Shown here: positions 49,233-60,983 of the stretch, piece by piece | Layout: every line of letters starts with the position of its first letter | Numbering within the stretch: the stretch's first letter is position 1 | Assembly (NCBI GenBank): GCA_019054805.1 | Contig: JAHQIY010000007.1 | Coordinates: 935,501 to 999,500, forward strand | Source: Brachionus manjavacas | Taxonomy: Eukaryota > Rotifera > Eurotatoria > Ploima > Brachionidae | DNA length: 64,000 nucleotides | Direction: 5' to 3' | Position numbers and translations under genes: made by a program | The notes under the pieces: generated by a model | What the model saw: only the letters and a program-made list of their open reading frames with translations | The model's database searches: none | Told to the model about the DNA's origin: nothing

Positions 49233-52200
49233 ATGGATTTGGACGTAATCAATGAAGCCGATTTGTTCAATTGTGTCAATGAGCCCAATATGAGCTTGAA
49301 CCGTGACGGCTCGTTTCGAAACGACTCCAATACCGACCTCGTAATTATACTTTAAATTTTTTTTTTGGCTTAAATAACAAATATCGATCTGTTTATCGAA
49401 TCTTTTAGTCTATTGCGCATTTAATTTTAAGTTAAGATTTCAGCATTCTTTTTCCATACCGCTTTAGATGATTCCATTTTTTCTTTAAAAAAATTAGCTC
49501 GGGAAAAATTTATAAAAGCGCATTTTAATATAAATTAATTAATTATAAAATTATATATATATATATATCTAGAGACTATTTTATACTAATATTCGTTTTT
49601 AAAAGCTTTTCTATTCATTTATTATATTTATATGAATACATTAATTTTATTAATTAAAGAAAGTTCTAAATACAATAATATTGAAAATAGTTTTAAATAT
49701 GGAAAATTTTTTTAGGCTAAGCATTTTTTTAAAGCTATTTAATTAGTTTCGTTCAATGTTAATCATCAGGCAAATTATCTTATTAAGACTGATTTACTCT
49801 ACATTTGTTAATAAAAATCCAAAAAATAAAATAAAATTTATCAAATTTTTTAATTTTAAAAATTAAAGGAAGTATTAATTACAATAATATTTAAATTAGT
49901 TTATAGAATATGGAAAAAGTTTTAAAAGCGCATTTTTTTATAAAATTAATTAATTAATTAATTTTAAACCTAAAATAGTTTAAAAACATATAAACTCAAT
50001 CTTCTTTTCGTAAGTATATTTACTTAATAGATTGGTTTAGTAAATCAAGATTATCAAAAAAAGTTAAACTTTTTATTCGCATATATATTTCATTAATTAA
50101 AAAAAATTCTTTAATTTTTATCAATTAAAGTAAGTTTTAAATTCAAAAATAATGAGATTAGCTTTGCATTAAGAAAAACTTTTAAAGCAACGCTTTTCTT
50201 GGAAAATTAATTAATTTAATCTTCTTTTCTTCAATTAAAATTTATCTTAAAGACTGCTTTAGTAAAATAAAATTCGTTCTAAGAAATTTTTCAATTTATG
50301 GAATAAATTTTAAAATATTTATTTTTAAATCTTAATAATCAAAGGAAGTTTTAAATACAATAATATTGAACAGTAATGGCAATCAATCGTTCTCGTGCTT
50401 AGAAAGAGCCAATTGTGGTCAAAATGGACCCGCAAGAGGACATGGCTCGGACAAAAACCTTTCCCAACGAAACGCTCTGTCATCTCCAAGCTTGGTCAAG
50501 CACTATTCGTCATCGAGTTTTTTGTCCACATCTCCTCAAACAGCTTCACAGTGCGACCTGAATTCCAATCCGAATGACTCGTTTATTAGCAAGCCATTAA
50601 GGTTCATAAAAAACATATTTCGGAACAGCTCGTCAAACATGATGATAAACAGCCAAAACGAAGCTCAAACAACGAATGGCTCCGGCATGCAAATGAGCCA
50701 GTCGCCCAGTAACTACTATCTCATCAACCAGCCGCCGCCTACTCTCTTCATGCATAAATACGACTACAACTCACAAATTTTGTTCGATAATTTTCAAAAT
50801 TTAATTGAAAAAAGCTCGGTAAATATTTCATCTAAAAACAATTCTAACAACAATTCGGACATTGATTTGTGCAGTTTGGACACCCAGCAGCTTGACTTGT
50901 CGCGAATAAAACTAGAGGACTTGAACGAATTAAACCAGTTCGGTGCACCGAGTGATCCGCAGCCACCACCACCATCTCAAGAACCTCAAAACAAAAAATC
51001 GTTCATCAATCCGAATGGATTCATAAACAGCATTTACAATTTTTATTCAAAATTAAATGTGCCAAACAAGGAGACTTTGAACATTGACGAGCCGATTCTC
51101 ATAGACGATTTGAACAACTTTGGTATTCTGAATGACGTGAGTCTAGCTGACCAAGAATTGCTGTCCATCCTAAACGATTCAAAAAATGACATTCTCGAGC
51201 CGATTTCTCAGCCCAGCAATGACCATCTGGCTTACCAGCTTGACCAATTGCAACAGCTAAAAAATCAGACCAGCTCAAATCAGCCTCTTTTGGACGAAAA
51301 CAATAACTTGATCAGCGAGGACGCGTTCGCCACTGCCGACTCTTCCAATCATGATCTTTTTTTTGAAGATATTCTTCGCTCTGACTTGCCCGAAAGCGAC
51401 AATCAATTCCTCAACGACCCCAACTATAAGTCGCCAATTTCCGGTCCGACTTCGCCATCTCTGTCGCCATCCTTGTCACCAGCTTCGTATTGCTCTCACT
51501 CGTCATATTCAGCATCGGCACCAAACTCGTTCTATCTAAATCAGCAGAATTTGTTTCTACACGACAAAAATCAGTCTAGCTTATCAATTAATTTTACCAA
51601 AGAAGACAATTCAAAAACATCGCTCACTCTACCAAATCCTTCGTACATGGACAATTGCTTAAAGGTCAGCAAAAAGCATTCGCCAAGTGCCAAGGCAAAG
51701 CGTGTGACAAACAAAAAACGAACTGCCAAAGTAGACTCGCCTGATAAATCAAAAGATTTGGGCAATTTGGAAGAATTGGACGAAACCAAATCGGAAAAAG
51801 TAAATGATCAAGAGACCAAAATGGATAGTGGGTGCATAATGATAAAGCGAAATAGAGCATTTAACTCGAATGGTGATGAATATGACGATGATTATTTAAT
51901 GGATGATGACAGCTTGATGAGTAGATCGAGCCGATCTAGCCAAAAATACATGAAATTGTCAAATGACCCAACATTGGTAAGCTCCAAATCAAACACCAGG
52001 CTCAGTGTTCCCATAAAAATCGAGCCATCGACCAGTGTTTATTTCGAAAATAGCTTGAATGAAAATATTCTGAATGCAGCCTCGTTCAGTGCGTCAAGTT
52101 GGCTAGAACGATTGGCCACAAGTGCTCCACCGATTTCGCTAGTGGACTCTGTGGCCCAAGTGAAGCAACAACCTGAGGGTTCCTTGGAAATAAAGAATGC

Positions 52201-53692
52201 CAAAGCCAACCCCAGCATGGATAATTCGAACAGACCGAGAAACTTTCAGTGCACTTATCCCGGTTGTAACAAGTCCTATTTGAAGAGTTCCCATTTAAAA
52301 CAACACTACAGATCACATACCGGCGAAAAACCTTACAAATGCAGTTGGCCAAGTTGTAACTGGCAGTTCACTAGATCCGATGAACTTACTAGACATTACC
52401 GTAAACACACCGGTAAGTCTTTTTTGAATAATAGTTGAGGAATTTTCAAAACTAGTCAAATATGTCACCTATTAGCCATATTTTTACCCAAGTTAACTAA
52501 ATGAACAAGAAATGCTTTTATCAATAATAAACAGTTAGTGCAGATCTGTAATCGACTATTTATTTAAAAAAAATTATTTATGATAAATATATTAGCTACC
52601 ATAGCTAGGAGTCTACTGTCTCCAAGCTTTGTAGATGACCAAAGCTGAATCATCTACTGTAGTAACCAATTATTTTTATTCAGAGTTGTTTAAAAGCCAC
52701 AAGTCTCAAGTCAATTCAAGGTCCGGTCTTTAGTGACTTTGACTTTGGAAAAAAATAAAATAAAAGTCTTTGGCTCGGACTTGTTTTAAAAAAAAATTTA
52801 AAAGTCCGGACTTCAATTTTTTAATTTTATATTTTTTATTTACTTTTGAGATATAAAAGACTATCATCTTTCAAATTCAAAGTAATATTTTATTAATTAA
52901 TGGAAGTTTGAGCATTTGTATGACCGATCGGCGGTCAAAATTTTCCTTCGAGCGAAAACTAGTCGAGAATTTAAAATTTGACTATGATGACAAAGGATGA
53001 AAGATTTTTTCATTTTTAAAATTTTAGATAAAAAGACAAATTTAAAAAAAAATAATTTGTTATAATCTAGACAATTTTTTTTTCGTTTTTTTTTCTGGTA
53101 ACATTTTTGTTTGATCTATGAAACAACTTTTCAAATGGTGGCTACTTAAATATGTCAATTTTTTGTTTTACAGTGCAAAAAATATATTTTTTAATCAGTT
53201 TTAGTACTTCATTAAATTAAGTATATTTGGAGATTCAATTATGAGTCATTTGCAGTTTTAATGCAAAATAAAAATTGATTTTAATTATTGAATGATTAGT
53301 TTTGGAAAAATTCTATTAAAAAAAATAAGAACTTGAAATTTTTTATAATAGAATAGTCGATTTTATTGAAAAGTCAATAAGCGCTGATAAAATTTCTTAA
53401 TTGAAAATTTTTTTAATTACAATACACATAATTATCAAGAATAAACTTGAAGTATTATCAATCATTATTCAGTATTTGATGATTTTGTTCATTGTCTAAA
53501 GTTTTATCTTTATAACAAACATTTGAAAAGATAAAGGCTAATGGGATCCAAAATTTAATTGACTTAACATAATCTTTTAATACTTTGATTTTGATTTTAG
53601 GTCAAAAGCCGTTCGTTTGCAAACAATGCAATAGAGGCTTTACTCGCAGTGATCATCTAAACATTCATATTAAACGACACAAGACAAGTTAG
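49233..53692 (+). CDS. KLF: Kruppel-like zinc-finger transcription factor
   Basis: DNA-binding regulator with the three C-terminal C2H2 fingers of KLF proteins that bind GC/CACCC boxes. Exons 49233-49340 ([12 protein letters not shown]), 50345-52412 and 53601-53692; 755 residues. Fingers span ~670-753: [40 protein letters not shown] and [19 protein letters not shown]; the third is encoded by the last exon, joined in phase after HTG. The long N-terminus is rich in Ser, Asn and Gln with acidic patches ([12 protein letters not shown]) that could activate transcription. Two sumoylation consensus sites, IKLED and IKIEP, resemble those in other KLFs. The join of the first exon is inferred from phase 0 on both sides and the absence of an early in-frame ATG in exon 2. 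KLF subgroup not determined. Intron 1 (49341-50344) holds a short AT microsatellite near 49551; intron 2 has hAT-like AAGTC/GGACTT repeats near 52700-52830. Confidence 0.92.
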
Positions 53693-54560
53693 ATAAATTT
53701 TCCTATTTTTGTCCAAAAAAGTAGGTAGTTGGAAGGAAAGATCGATCAACGGAGACAAGTTGTTTGGCACTAGGAAGCAGGCAGCTCGACTGTGTCCAGT
53801 CAATAATTTCAAATGTTTAAACCCAGCACATGTTTCTGTGCTTTTGATCTTATCCCCATGGTGCAACTCAAACACTTAAATACACCGATTGAAAAATTTT
53901 TGCTTGATGTTTTTAACTTTATTAATTAAAACCGGTTTTAAAAATTGTAGAATATTTTGAGCTTAATTTAAAATATTTGATTTTGTTCTTATCTAAGCCT
54001 TTTTTCAATTAAAAATATTACAAGACTTAGATGTTGTTTTGTAAAGATGAAAAATTTTATTTTAAAACTATAGAGAAAATTGTTAAAATACTAGAAAATT
54101 TTATTTTACCTTTTGATTTTGTTTTATTGTAATTAGACTTTATCCGTATTTTAAGATTTTTACAGAAATTAAATGTGATTTTTTAATTTTATTATTTTTA
54201 TTATTTTTATTCATTGGCAGCAAATAACTTTGAGATAATCTTGACGAGATTTGGACAGAGTTTTTGTTGTTTTCGTTTTTATTATTAAATATATACTTAT
54301 AAATATTTTTTAAATATAATCTATCTTTTGAAATATATTTTGTTGAAAAATTCTAGATAAAATATACCGAAAATTTCTATGTTTTATTTCACTATTTTTG
54401 CTTCATTAAAACCTCGAATTATTTCAAATATTGAATAAAAAATAGTTATTTTAGAAAAAATATTTTTAGTCATTGAATTATTATCCTTATTTAAAAATAA
54501 TTTAAAATTTTAACACACTGTTGAAAAAAAGCAGTGTCATTTATAAGAAAAATTTGGATG
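53693..54560. other. Intergenic downstream of the Kruppel-like gene
   Basis: Probably includes its 3' UTR. AT-rich, no further feature recognised. Confidence 0.5.
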
Positions 54561-54926
54561 TCCCTAAAGCGCCGAAAGCGGATTTTTTTGCAGAATTTCG
54601 CAAGTAATAAATTAGTTGTATTCCGCAATTTGACATGCTATAGATTCTGTATCTTAGTAGATTAAAATTATAAAGCGGAATAAAAAAGATATATTACAAG
54701 TTATCTATTATAAGAATAAATTACATCTGTAAATAATAAATTATATTTAAATAAGTTTATGTCTTTTAATTTTAGTCAATTTAAGGCTTGCATTTAGAGC
54801 ATGACCAAGTTTTACATGCGGAATTCCGCATTTTAGTAGATAAAATTATTATGCGGAATTGGGGAATACAACTGATTTATTACTTGCAGAATTCTGCAAA
54901 AAATGACCGTATTCGGCGTTTTAGGG
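54561..54926. mobile_element. Fold-back (MITE-like) element, 366 bp
   Basis: Long imperfect inverted arms. The left end TCCCTAAAGCGCCGAA (54561-54576) pairs with the right end with one mismatch, and similarity continues inward through GCAGAATT-GCAAGTAATAAAT and AGTTGTATTCC-CAATT for about 80-90 bp. GCGGAATTCCGC-type palindromes lie inside. It contains no coding capacity. No clear target duplication. Confidence 0.7.
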
Positions 54927-55624
54927 ATTTCCAGAAATTTTCCAATTTTAATTTTCTTTTCAAATATTATTTTGATTTAAGATTATTTTATTTCTAAGAT
55001 TTCTTTAGTATAAAAATTAATTAAGTAACATTTGATTTGAGTAAATTTTTTGTTTTAAGGGTAGTTTGGAAGAATTCCATTTTCTTTATTTTAAAAATTT
55101 TTCTGAAAGTATCTTTTTGTTATTTTTAAATAACTCGTTAAGAATTATTTTTATATTTTGTTAATGCACCCTAAAGAAAATTCTAATTTTGATTATTTGT
55201 CAAAACTAGTGTTTTAATTTGATTTTTTTTATTCAATTTCCAAATCAGTTAATAATTAAAAAAAAAAACATTTTCTTCTAAACAAACTTTTAAGACATTT
55301 GCGATTAGATTAAAATCATATAAAAAATCTCAAGTTAATTGTTTACAGCTGAAACAAATCCTAAAATAACGCTATAATAATTTTAATCTTGCTTGTTGGG
55401 TTTCAAAATACACCTCAATAAAAACTCGACACAACTTGATGTTCATGATCATTAAATGTTTGTTCAAGCCATATTTATATAATTTTCACGCCCTCAATTA
55501 ATTGCTTTCGTTTTTAGATTTTATCAATGCGAATAAATTTGTATTGTTTTTAGAAAGTTTTAAGTCTGTATTTTCAAAATTTCAAAACAATTAATCACAC
55601 ATAATCTTTTCAAAATATAATAAG
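54927..55624. other. Intergenic, no feature seen
   Basis: AT-rich DNA between a fold-back element and a non-LTR fragment. Confidence 0.5.
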
Positions 55625-56322
55625 GAAATTGCTGGTCTAAACCTAAGAATCTTTGGAAACAAAGTAAAAAGACAAAAAGAAGCTAAGTTTCTTGGTATAA
55701 ATTTTGATTCTAAATTTAATCTAAATTCAATAAACCTTTAAAAACATTTATAAATCTTTGGATGAATCTTTTTTGAGCTTTCGAAAGTCATTTTCAAAAA
55801 CTAATATTCAAAAAATTCAAAATTCAGCAATTCGGTTTATTCTAAAACTAAAATATGATACCTTCTCCAATATTTTATATTAAGGGGCCTTAAATAAGCT
55901 TAAACTATCAACAAACTCGAATAGAATTTTTAAGTTGAGTGAGAATTATGTTGGGGCATGACTAAGCGATTCTGTTCCATTGATTTTCGGACTGGTGGAG
56001 GAAAAAAAGCGTATTTTGAATCAAGAAATATCGAACACCCGACTTAATTGTGTAATTGCTACCTTGCTATTATTCTGGCATTGTGAATTTTGAAAAAACA
56101 GAAATAACTTTTAAAATTTTACCAAGTTTGCAAATCACTAAATGTAATTTAATGTGAGTGGTACTTTTTTTTTTGTTTCCCTGGAACGTTCACTACTTAG
56201 ACATGTAGCACTTGTTTTTACTCATTTTAATTTATATTTAAACTTTTACTTTATTATATTTTTTTTTGATTTTTAATCCCAAGGAGCTTTGCTCAGCACA
56301 GATAAACAAATAAATAAATAAT
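55625..56322 (+). mobile_element. 5'-truncated, degenerate non-LTR retrotransposon
   Basis: Frameshifted pieces of the post-catalytic RT region: EIAGLNLRIFGNKVKRQKEA then KFLGINFDSKFNLN (55625-55738), KIQNSAIRFILKLKYDT (near 55811-55861), and VPLIFGLVEEKKRILNQE (near 55975-56030). It ends with GGAGCTTTGCTC and an (AAATA)n-type tail at about 56283-56322, as expected of a non-LTR 3' end. Confidence 0.72.
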
Positions 56323-57480
56323 AATTAATCACCGAAAAGTTAAAGCTTTTGGTCGTTAAATCTATATAACTTTTAAAGCCAACAAAAAAATTAGATGAAA
56401 AATTTATCTATTTTTGCGATTATCTTAAAAACAAAATTAATGAAAAAATTCGAATTAAATAAATTCTTTACCAAGTTACCAAGAGATAAATTTAAATTAT
56501 TATTCTAAATAAACTTGCATACATTTCCTATGAATAACAAATTCCTAATATTACACTATGAAAAAAATAATTTTGTGCTTTTAATTTAAAAGTGATAACG
56601 TATGTGTGTTTGTTAATTTATTATTAAAAAGCGCTTTTACTTGAATATGGGATCATTCTAAAAATAATTAAAATAAGTAAGTATTATAAGATGAGGATAT
56701 TATTTAATGTGTAATCCGGGTGGCAACTTTTGATAAGAGTTTTTTTTCTTCATTAACATTAGATGCCTTAAATTTTTTTAAAATAATTATATAATAGAGG
56801 GTAGATAGAAAAAAAAATCTTATTTTGTTTGATATGTGCTTATCTTTTTGAGGCTGAAAAAAAATCCAGATCAAATTAATAAGATTTAGTCAAATTTGAA
56901 ATTTGATTTTGGCCGATTTTTACCATCAAAAAGTTTGATCCAAACAAACCTAATTAGTCTGCTGACTTTTCTTAAGTTAAAGCATCTAAAGAAAAAAAAA
57001 GATAGCAACTGTCAGTAATCAAGTTGCTGATTTTTAAACGGGTGAATTCCTGGGGTTAAGGGGTAAATATAATAAAGAAATTAAAAAGAAATCATCATGA
57101 GTTTAATTTTTATGTAGAAATTAAAAAAAAATATTGAAAATTCATTTTTAACTTTTAAATAATTAGTTGATTTATTTGATTATCTGGACCGAGCTAATGC
57201 TTCTTCAGAATTAAAAATACATGAAAAAAAAATTTAAACAATTCATCAAGATTTTTAAATTTATATTCAATAATTGAAAAACTGGGTATAGTTAATTGAA
57301 TCATAGTTCACCTATTATGCGAAATATTCTTGTTCTCGGGTTTTGTCAATGTTTTTGTTTTGTTTTATTTTAATTAGAATAATCTATCAAAAATCAAATC
57401 TTAGTTTCGTTTATTCAAAAGTTTTTTAAAAGTTTGTAAAAATTAATTGTAAAGTAGTTTAATCCATATCGATTATAATA
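56323..57480. other. Intergenic; possible fold-back at 56719-57025
   Basis: AT-rich. GGCAACTTTTGAT then poly-T and TTAGATGCCTTAA near 56722-56775 have an approximate inverted counterpart near 56975-57025 (TTAAAGCATCTAA, GATAGCAACT). This may be an old MITE; not certain. Confidence 0.35.
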
Positions 57481-57488
57481 AAATTATT

Positions 57489-58233
57489 GGGTCTTGTCAC
57501 CTCTACGGACAATTGAAAAAATGTAAATTTGCGGACAATTTTTTGTTATTTAAGATTTACCTGTAAATATACGGACAATGAGAAAATTACCTGGACAATT
57601 TTATAAAGTGCTGGACAATTAAAGAAAAATTAATTTATTATGATTATACTAAATATGTTTTTGAGTTTTTATAAATTGCATAATTAGAGGCTAAATTAAG
57701 AATTACAATTTTTTGATTTGCTACTCCTTAAATTGTATTTATTTTGAGAAATGTTATTTTCAGTTTCTTTATTCTGAGACGTTGTTGCAACAATATTTTC
57801 ATCAACAATAACCTTCTTTGAACGATCTCGCTTCTTAGGAGTTAACTTATCTTTACTTGGTGGTTTTAAAACTTCGTCAACGGCAGGATGATTTGGAATA
57901 CTAATAGTTGAAGCTTTCACTAAAGAGCATTGGGTCACTGAACGATCACGTACTTCTCCAACTACTATTGAATATTTCGACAATTTAAAACCACAAAATA
58001 AGAGAAACAAAATAAAAACAAAAAAAGTAAAACAATACAAGATTTATCAAAACTAAATCTTGTTGCTTTTTTCATCGCAATTTTTTAAATCAAATAAAAA
58101 AATTAATTGACATAAAAACTTGTTTTTTTTATGGACAATTAATTAAATTAGTGGACAATTAATTTTTTTAGTGTCCGCCAATTTACATTTTATCAATTGT
58201 CCGGGAAAATTGTCCATGGTGGTGACAAGACCC
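57489..58233. mobile_element. 745-bp DNA transposon with perfect 8-bp target duplication
   Basis: Ends are exact 13-bp inverted repeats, GGGTCTTGTCACC (57489-57501) and its complement (58221-58233), flanked by identical 8-bp AAATTATT (57481-57488 and 58234-58241). A second 32-bp inverted block (57506-57537 with 58172-58203) differs at two positions. GGACAATT-type motifs recur about nine times near both ends and could be transposase-binding sites. The only long ORF inside is not transposase-like, so the element is probably non-autonomous. GG-starting ends with 8-bp duplications occur in Merlin-type elements, but the superfamily is not settled. Confidence 0.88.
57696..58040 (-). CDS. Unknown 114-codon ORF inside the 745-bp element
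   Basis: Not recognised. The N-terminus is strongly hydrophobic (FFVFILFLLFCGF), like a signal or membrane anchor. The rest is polar and basic with TPKKRDRSKK and, near the end, NKYNLRSSKSK. In an overlapping frame another ATG upstream (near 58077) also opens a hydrophobic run, so a frameshift or an intron may be involved. It shows no transposase motif. It could be captured host sequence, a remnant, or chance. Confidence 0.3.
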   Translation of the reverse strand: MYCFTFFVFILFLLFCGFKLSKYSIVVGEVRDRSVTQCSLVKASTISIPNHPAVDEVLKPPSKDKLTPKKRDRSKKVIVDENIVATTSQNKETENNISQNKYNLRSSKSKNCNS

Positions 58234-60983
58234 AAATTATTGATGAATTTAATTTTTTTTATTATAAAAAGAGCAATCTTTATAAAAAACTTAAATTTTT
58301 GGGGCAATCGGATGAAAATCCGGCTAACCAGGTTAATATGCGGGGCAATCCTACTAAAAAATGGGACAATTAGGTTAACCGTATAAACCCAATTGCCCCT
58401 CACCCGGTTAACCGATTGGTCTTTATAGGTGAGTCGAAATCTTGGGGCAAATTAAGTGATCAGATTTCGAATTTTCTCACCTTAGTTTGCTAAAATTTAA
58501 ATTGTTTTAAAAATAGGTCACCCGGTTAGGCATCTCACTATATTTGATAATTTTCAAAAATATGTCTTTACTTTCTTTTTTAATCATTTGAAATGTTTTG
58601 AACAAAAATACCAGTTCACCAAAGGCCAATGTTGCATTCGAAAAATTTGAATTCGATTTTTTTTAAAAATAAACCATAATACCTATTTCACCAAGCTTTG
58701 TTGGCAAAAGCAAAAATTAATTTTTAATACCTTCCCCAGTAATAATGGCAAAAAATAAAGATTCCTTTTGTTTTAATGATTAATCTCCTTAAATTTTAAA
58801 TGTTTGTCAATTCTAGTCATTTTGATAATCTAAATCATTTTATATTTAATTTGCCTTTACATTAACCACAATTTAAATGGATATATAACAAAAGATAAAA
58901 TAAGTAAATGAAAAAATAATCTTACTTTAAAAAATTTCATTTTAATTAACATTTAAAGTAAAATTAATTTTTTTCTTTAGATTTCCTTTTCAATTTTATT
59001 GTGCCCATGTTATCTCGTCTATTCTCGTATTAAAATAATGTTATTTTATTTAAAACTAGCCATTTTCGTCTAATATCAAGCCTAGCTTTTAAACTAAAAT
59101 ATCAAGTTCAAGTGTAACCCCAATATTCAAAATTTAAAATATGCTTAACTTCGGTCTTGGTTTTTAAAAATCTAAATCAAAATTAAACAAGAAAAAAAAT
59201 TAAAATTCATAAATAGATTTTTAATTTTAACATTTTTTTTTAAAGTTAAAAATACCCCACTTTCTCATTATCAATAAATTTTTATTTAGATTCCGAAAAT
59301 GTAAAACGTCCACACTGTCTGAAAGAATGATTTTCAATTTTAAATTCGTGATTTACATCAAGTAATTGTTTTTGTAATGAAATAATTAAAAATTCTTAAG
59401 TAAATCAGTTCTTTTTTAGAATGGCTAATTTGAAATTTAATTTTTTAAATCAAAATTTTTATTTATTTTATTTAAATAAAAACTATTTTTTAAAATTGCA
59501 TTTTGGACAAATTCTAGATTCCACGCCCGTAACTTTTGTATTTTAAATGATTAAAAAATAAACGGGTGTAGTTAACCGTTCTTTTTTATTTCATTCATTA
59601 CTTAATTAGATTTACAGTAGATATTAATACTAATTTACAGTAGATTTAATTATCAAATTTCCTATTTTCTAACTTTTTTTTTATTATTTTTTATTAACCA
59701 ATCTTTTAATATTAATTTATTTTACAAATTTAAAATATATTATTTTTATTTATTTATTTTATGTGTTCTGCTTTATGATAAACCATTTAACGATTCAAAT
59801 CGGCTGATTTTTCTGCATTGTAAAAAATATTGAAATAATGATTTTTATTTTATTTGAAAGTGATTTAGAATCAGCAAATATGCATGAATGTTTATGCTAA
59901 AGAGACAATTATCCTCTAAAAATTTTGAAAAAAATTAACATACCAGAATTATTTTAGATGACATAGATGTTAAAATTTTCAGAATTGATTAATATTAACT
60001 TTGAATCCATAATCAAACAAATATACAATCAAATAAAAAACAAAAAATATTTTTGCTTTTAAAATTCAATTTTAAAAATGAATCTTAATTAAATTGAAAA
60101 AAACTTCTAAATATTTCGTAATAACTTAGGAATGTTCTTTAAAAATCATGCTGGATTTGTAGTAAATAAAAATCACTGTTGATTAATACATGCTCTTTTT
60201 TTTTTTTCTTATGAGTAATTTTTTCTCCTCAAATTTTAAAAGTAGTGAAATTCAAAAATTATGGTCACATTAATTACCATAAAGAAATAAACTTAGCCTA
60301 CATTGAAATCCTTAGTAGATTTTAATTTTTTAAAACAAATGAACCAAATAATTCTATTTTTGTTATATTTTTTAATTTTGCTAGTTTAGAATTTAGTAAA
60401 AGTTATGTTTACCTTAGTCATAAATGCTCATAAAATAAATATTTGTAGAAATTCTTTGATAATTTTTTTCTAAATATCAAGTAATTATCTGTTTTTGAAA
60501 TTATCTAAAGTTTAATTTAATTTAATTCTGATAAACACATTAAATATCTTCTTGTGACTATATGAGGAAAAACAATTTAAAACAAATCGGAATCCAATAG
60601 CAACAGCAAATTTATATAAAGTTTTCATTTCAAATTTTTATAATGACATAAAATTCCAATTTTAAAATTTTTCAAGCATAATTTTCATGCTTTTGAGAAA
60701 TAAGAATGTTTACAAAAACAAATTTAAATCGTCAATCTTTCAACCGATTTGGATTTATTTATAATTATCATTTCAAAATTTAAGACTCACAATAACTATA
60801 TTAATGAAAAGCAATATATTAAAATTTCACATATTTCCCCACCATTATCATAATAGCTTTCTCTGGCAATTTAAATCTACTACTAAAATCAAAAATTTCG
60901 TTTTAAAACTAATAATATTTTTAAATATTTTAGCATTTGGTCAATTTTAGACCTAGTTTTTTGTACAAATATAAAAATTTATA
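58234..60983. other. Intergenic upstream of the HIP14 homologue
   Basis: 58290-58530 holds a cluster of short repeated motifs (GGGGCAAT, GGTTAACC, a GGTGAG/CTCACC hairpin). The rest is AT-rich DNA. Acceptor-like TTTTAG sites just before 60934 and 60950 suggest a 5' UTR intron of the downstream gene. Confidence 0.45.

Noticed and set aside
49551..49568. (AT)n tract as a regulatory element or origin
   Set aside because: An ordinary dinucleotide microsatellite in a Kruppel-like gene intron.
50395..52352. ORFs of 60-88 codons overlapping the Kruppel-like exon in other frames
   Set aside because: Shadows created by the open coding frame of the transcription factor.
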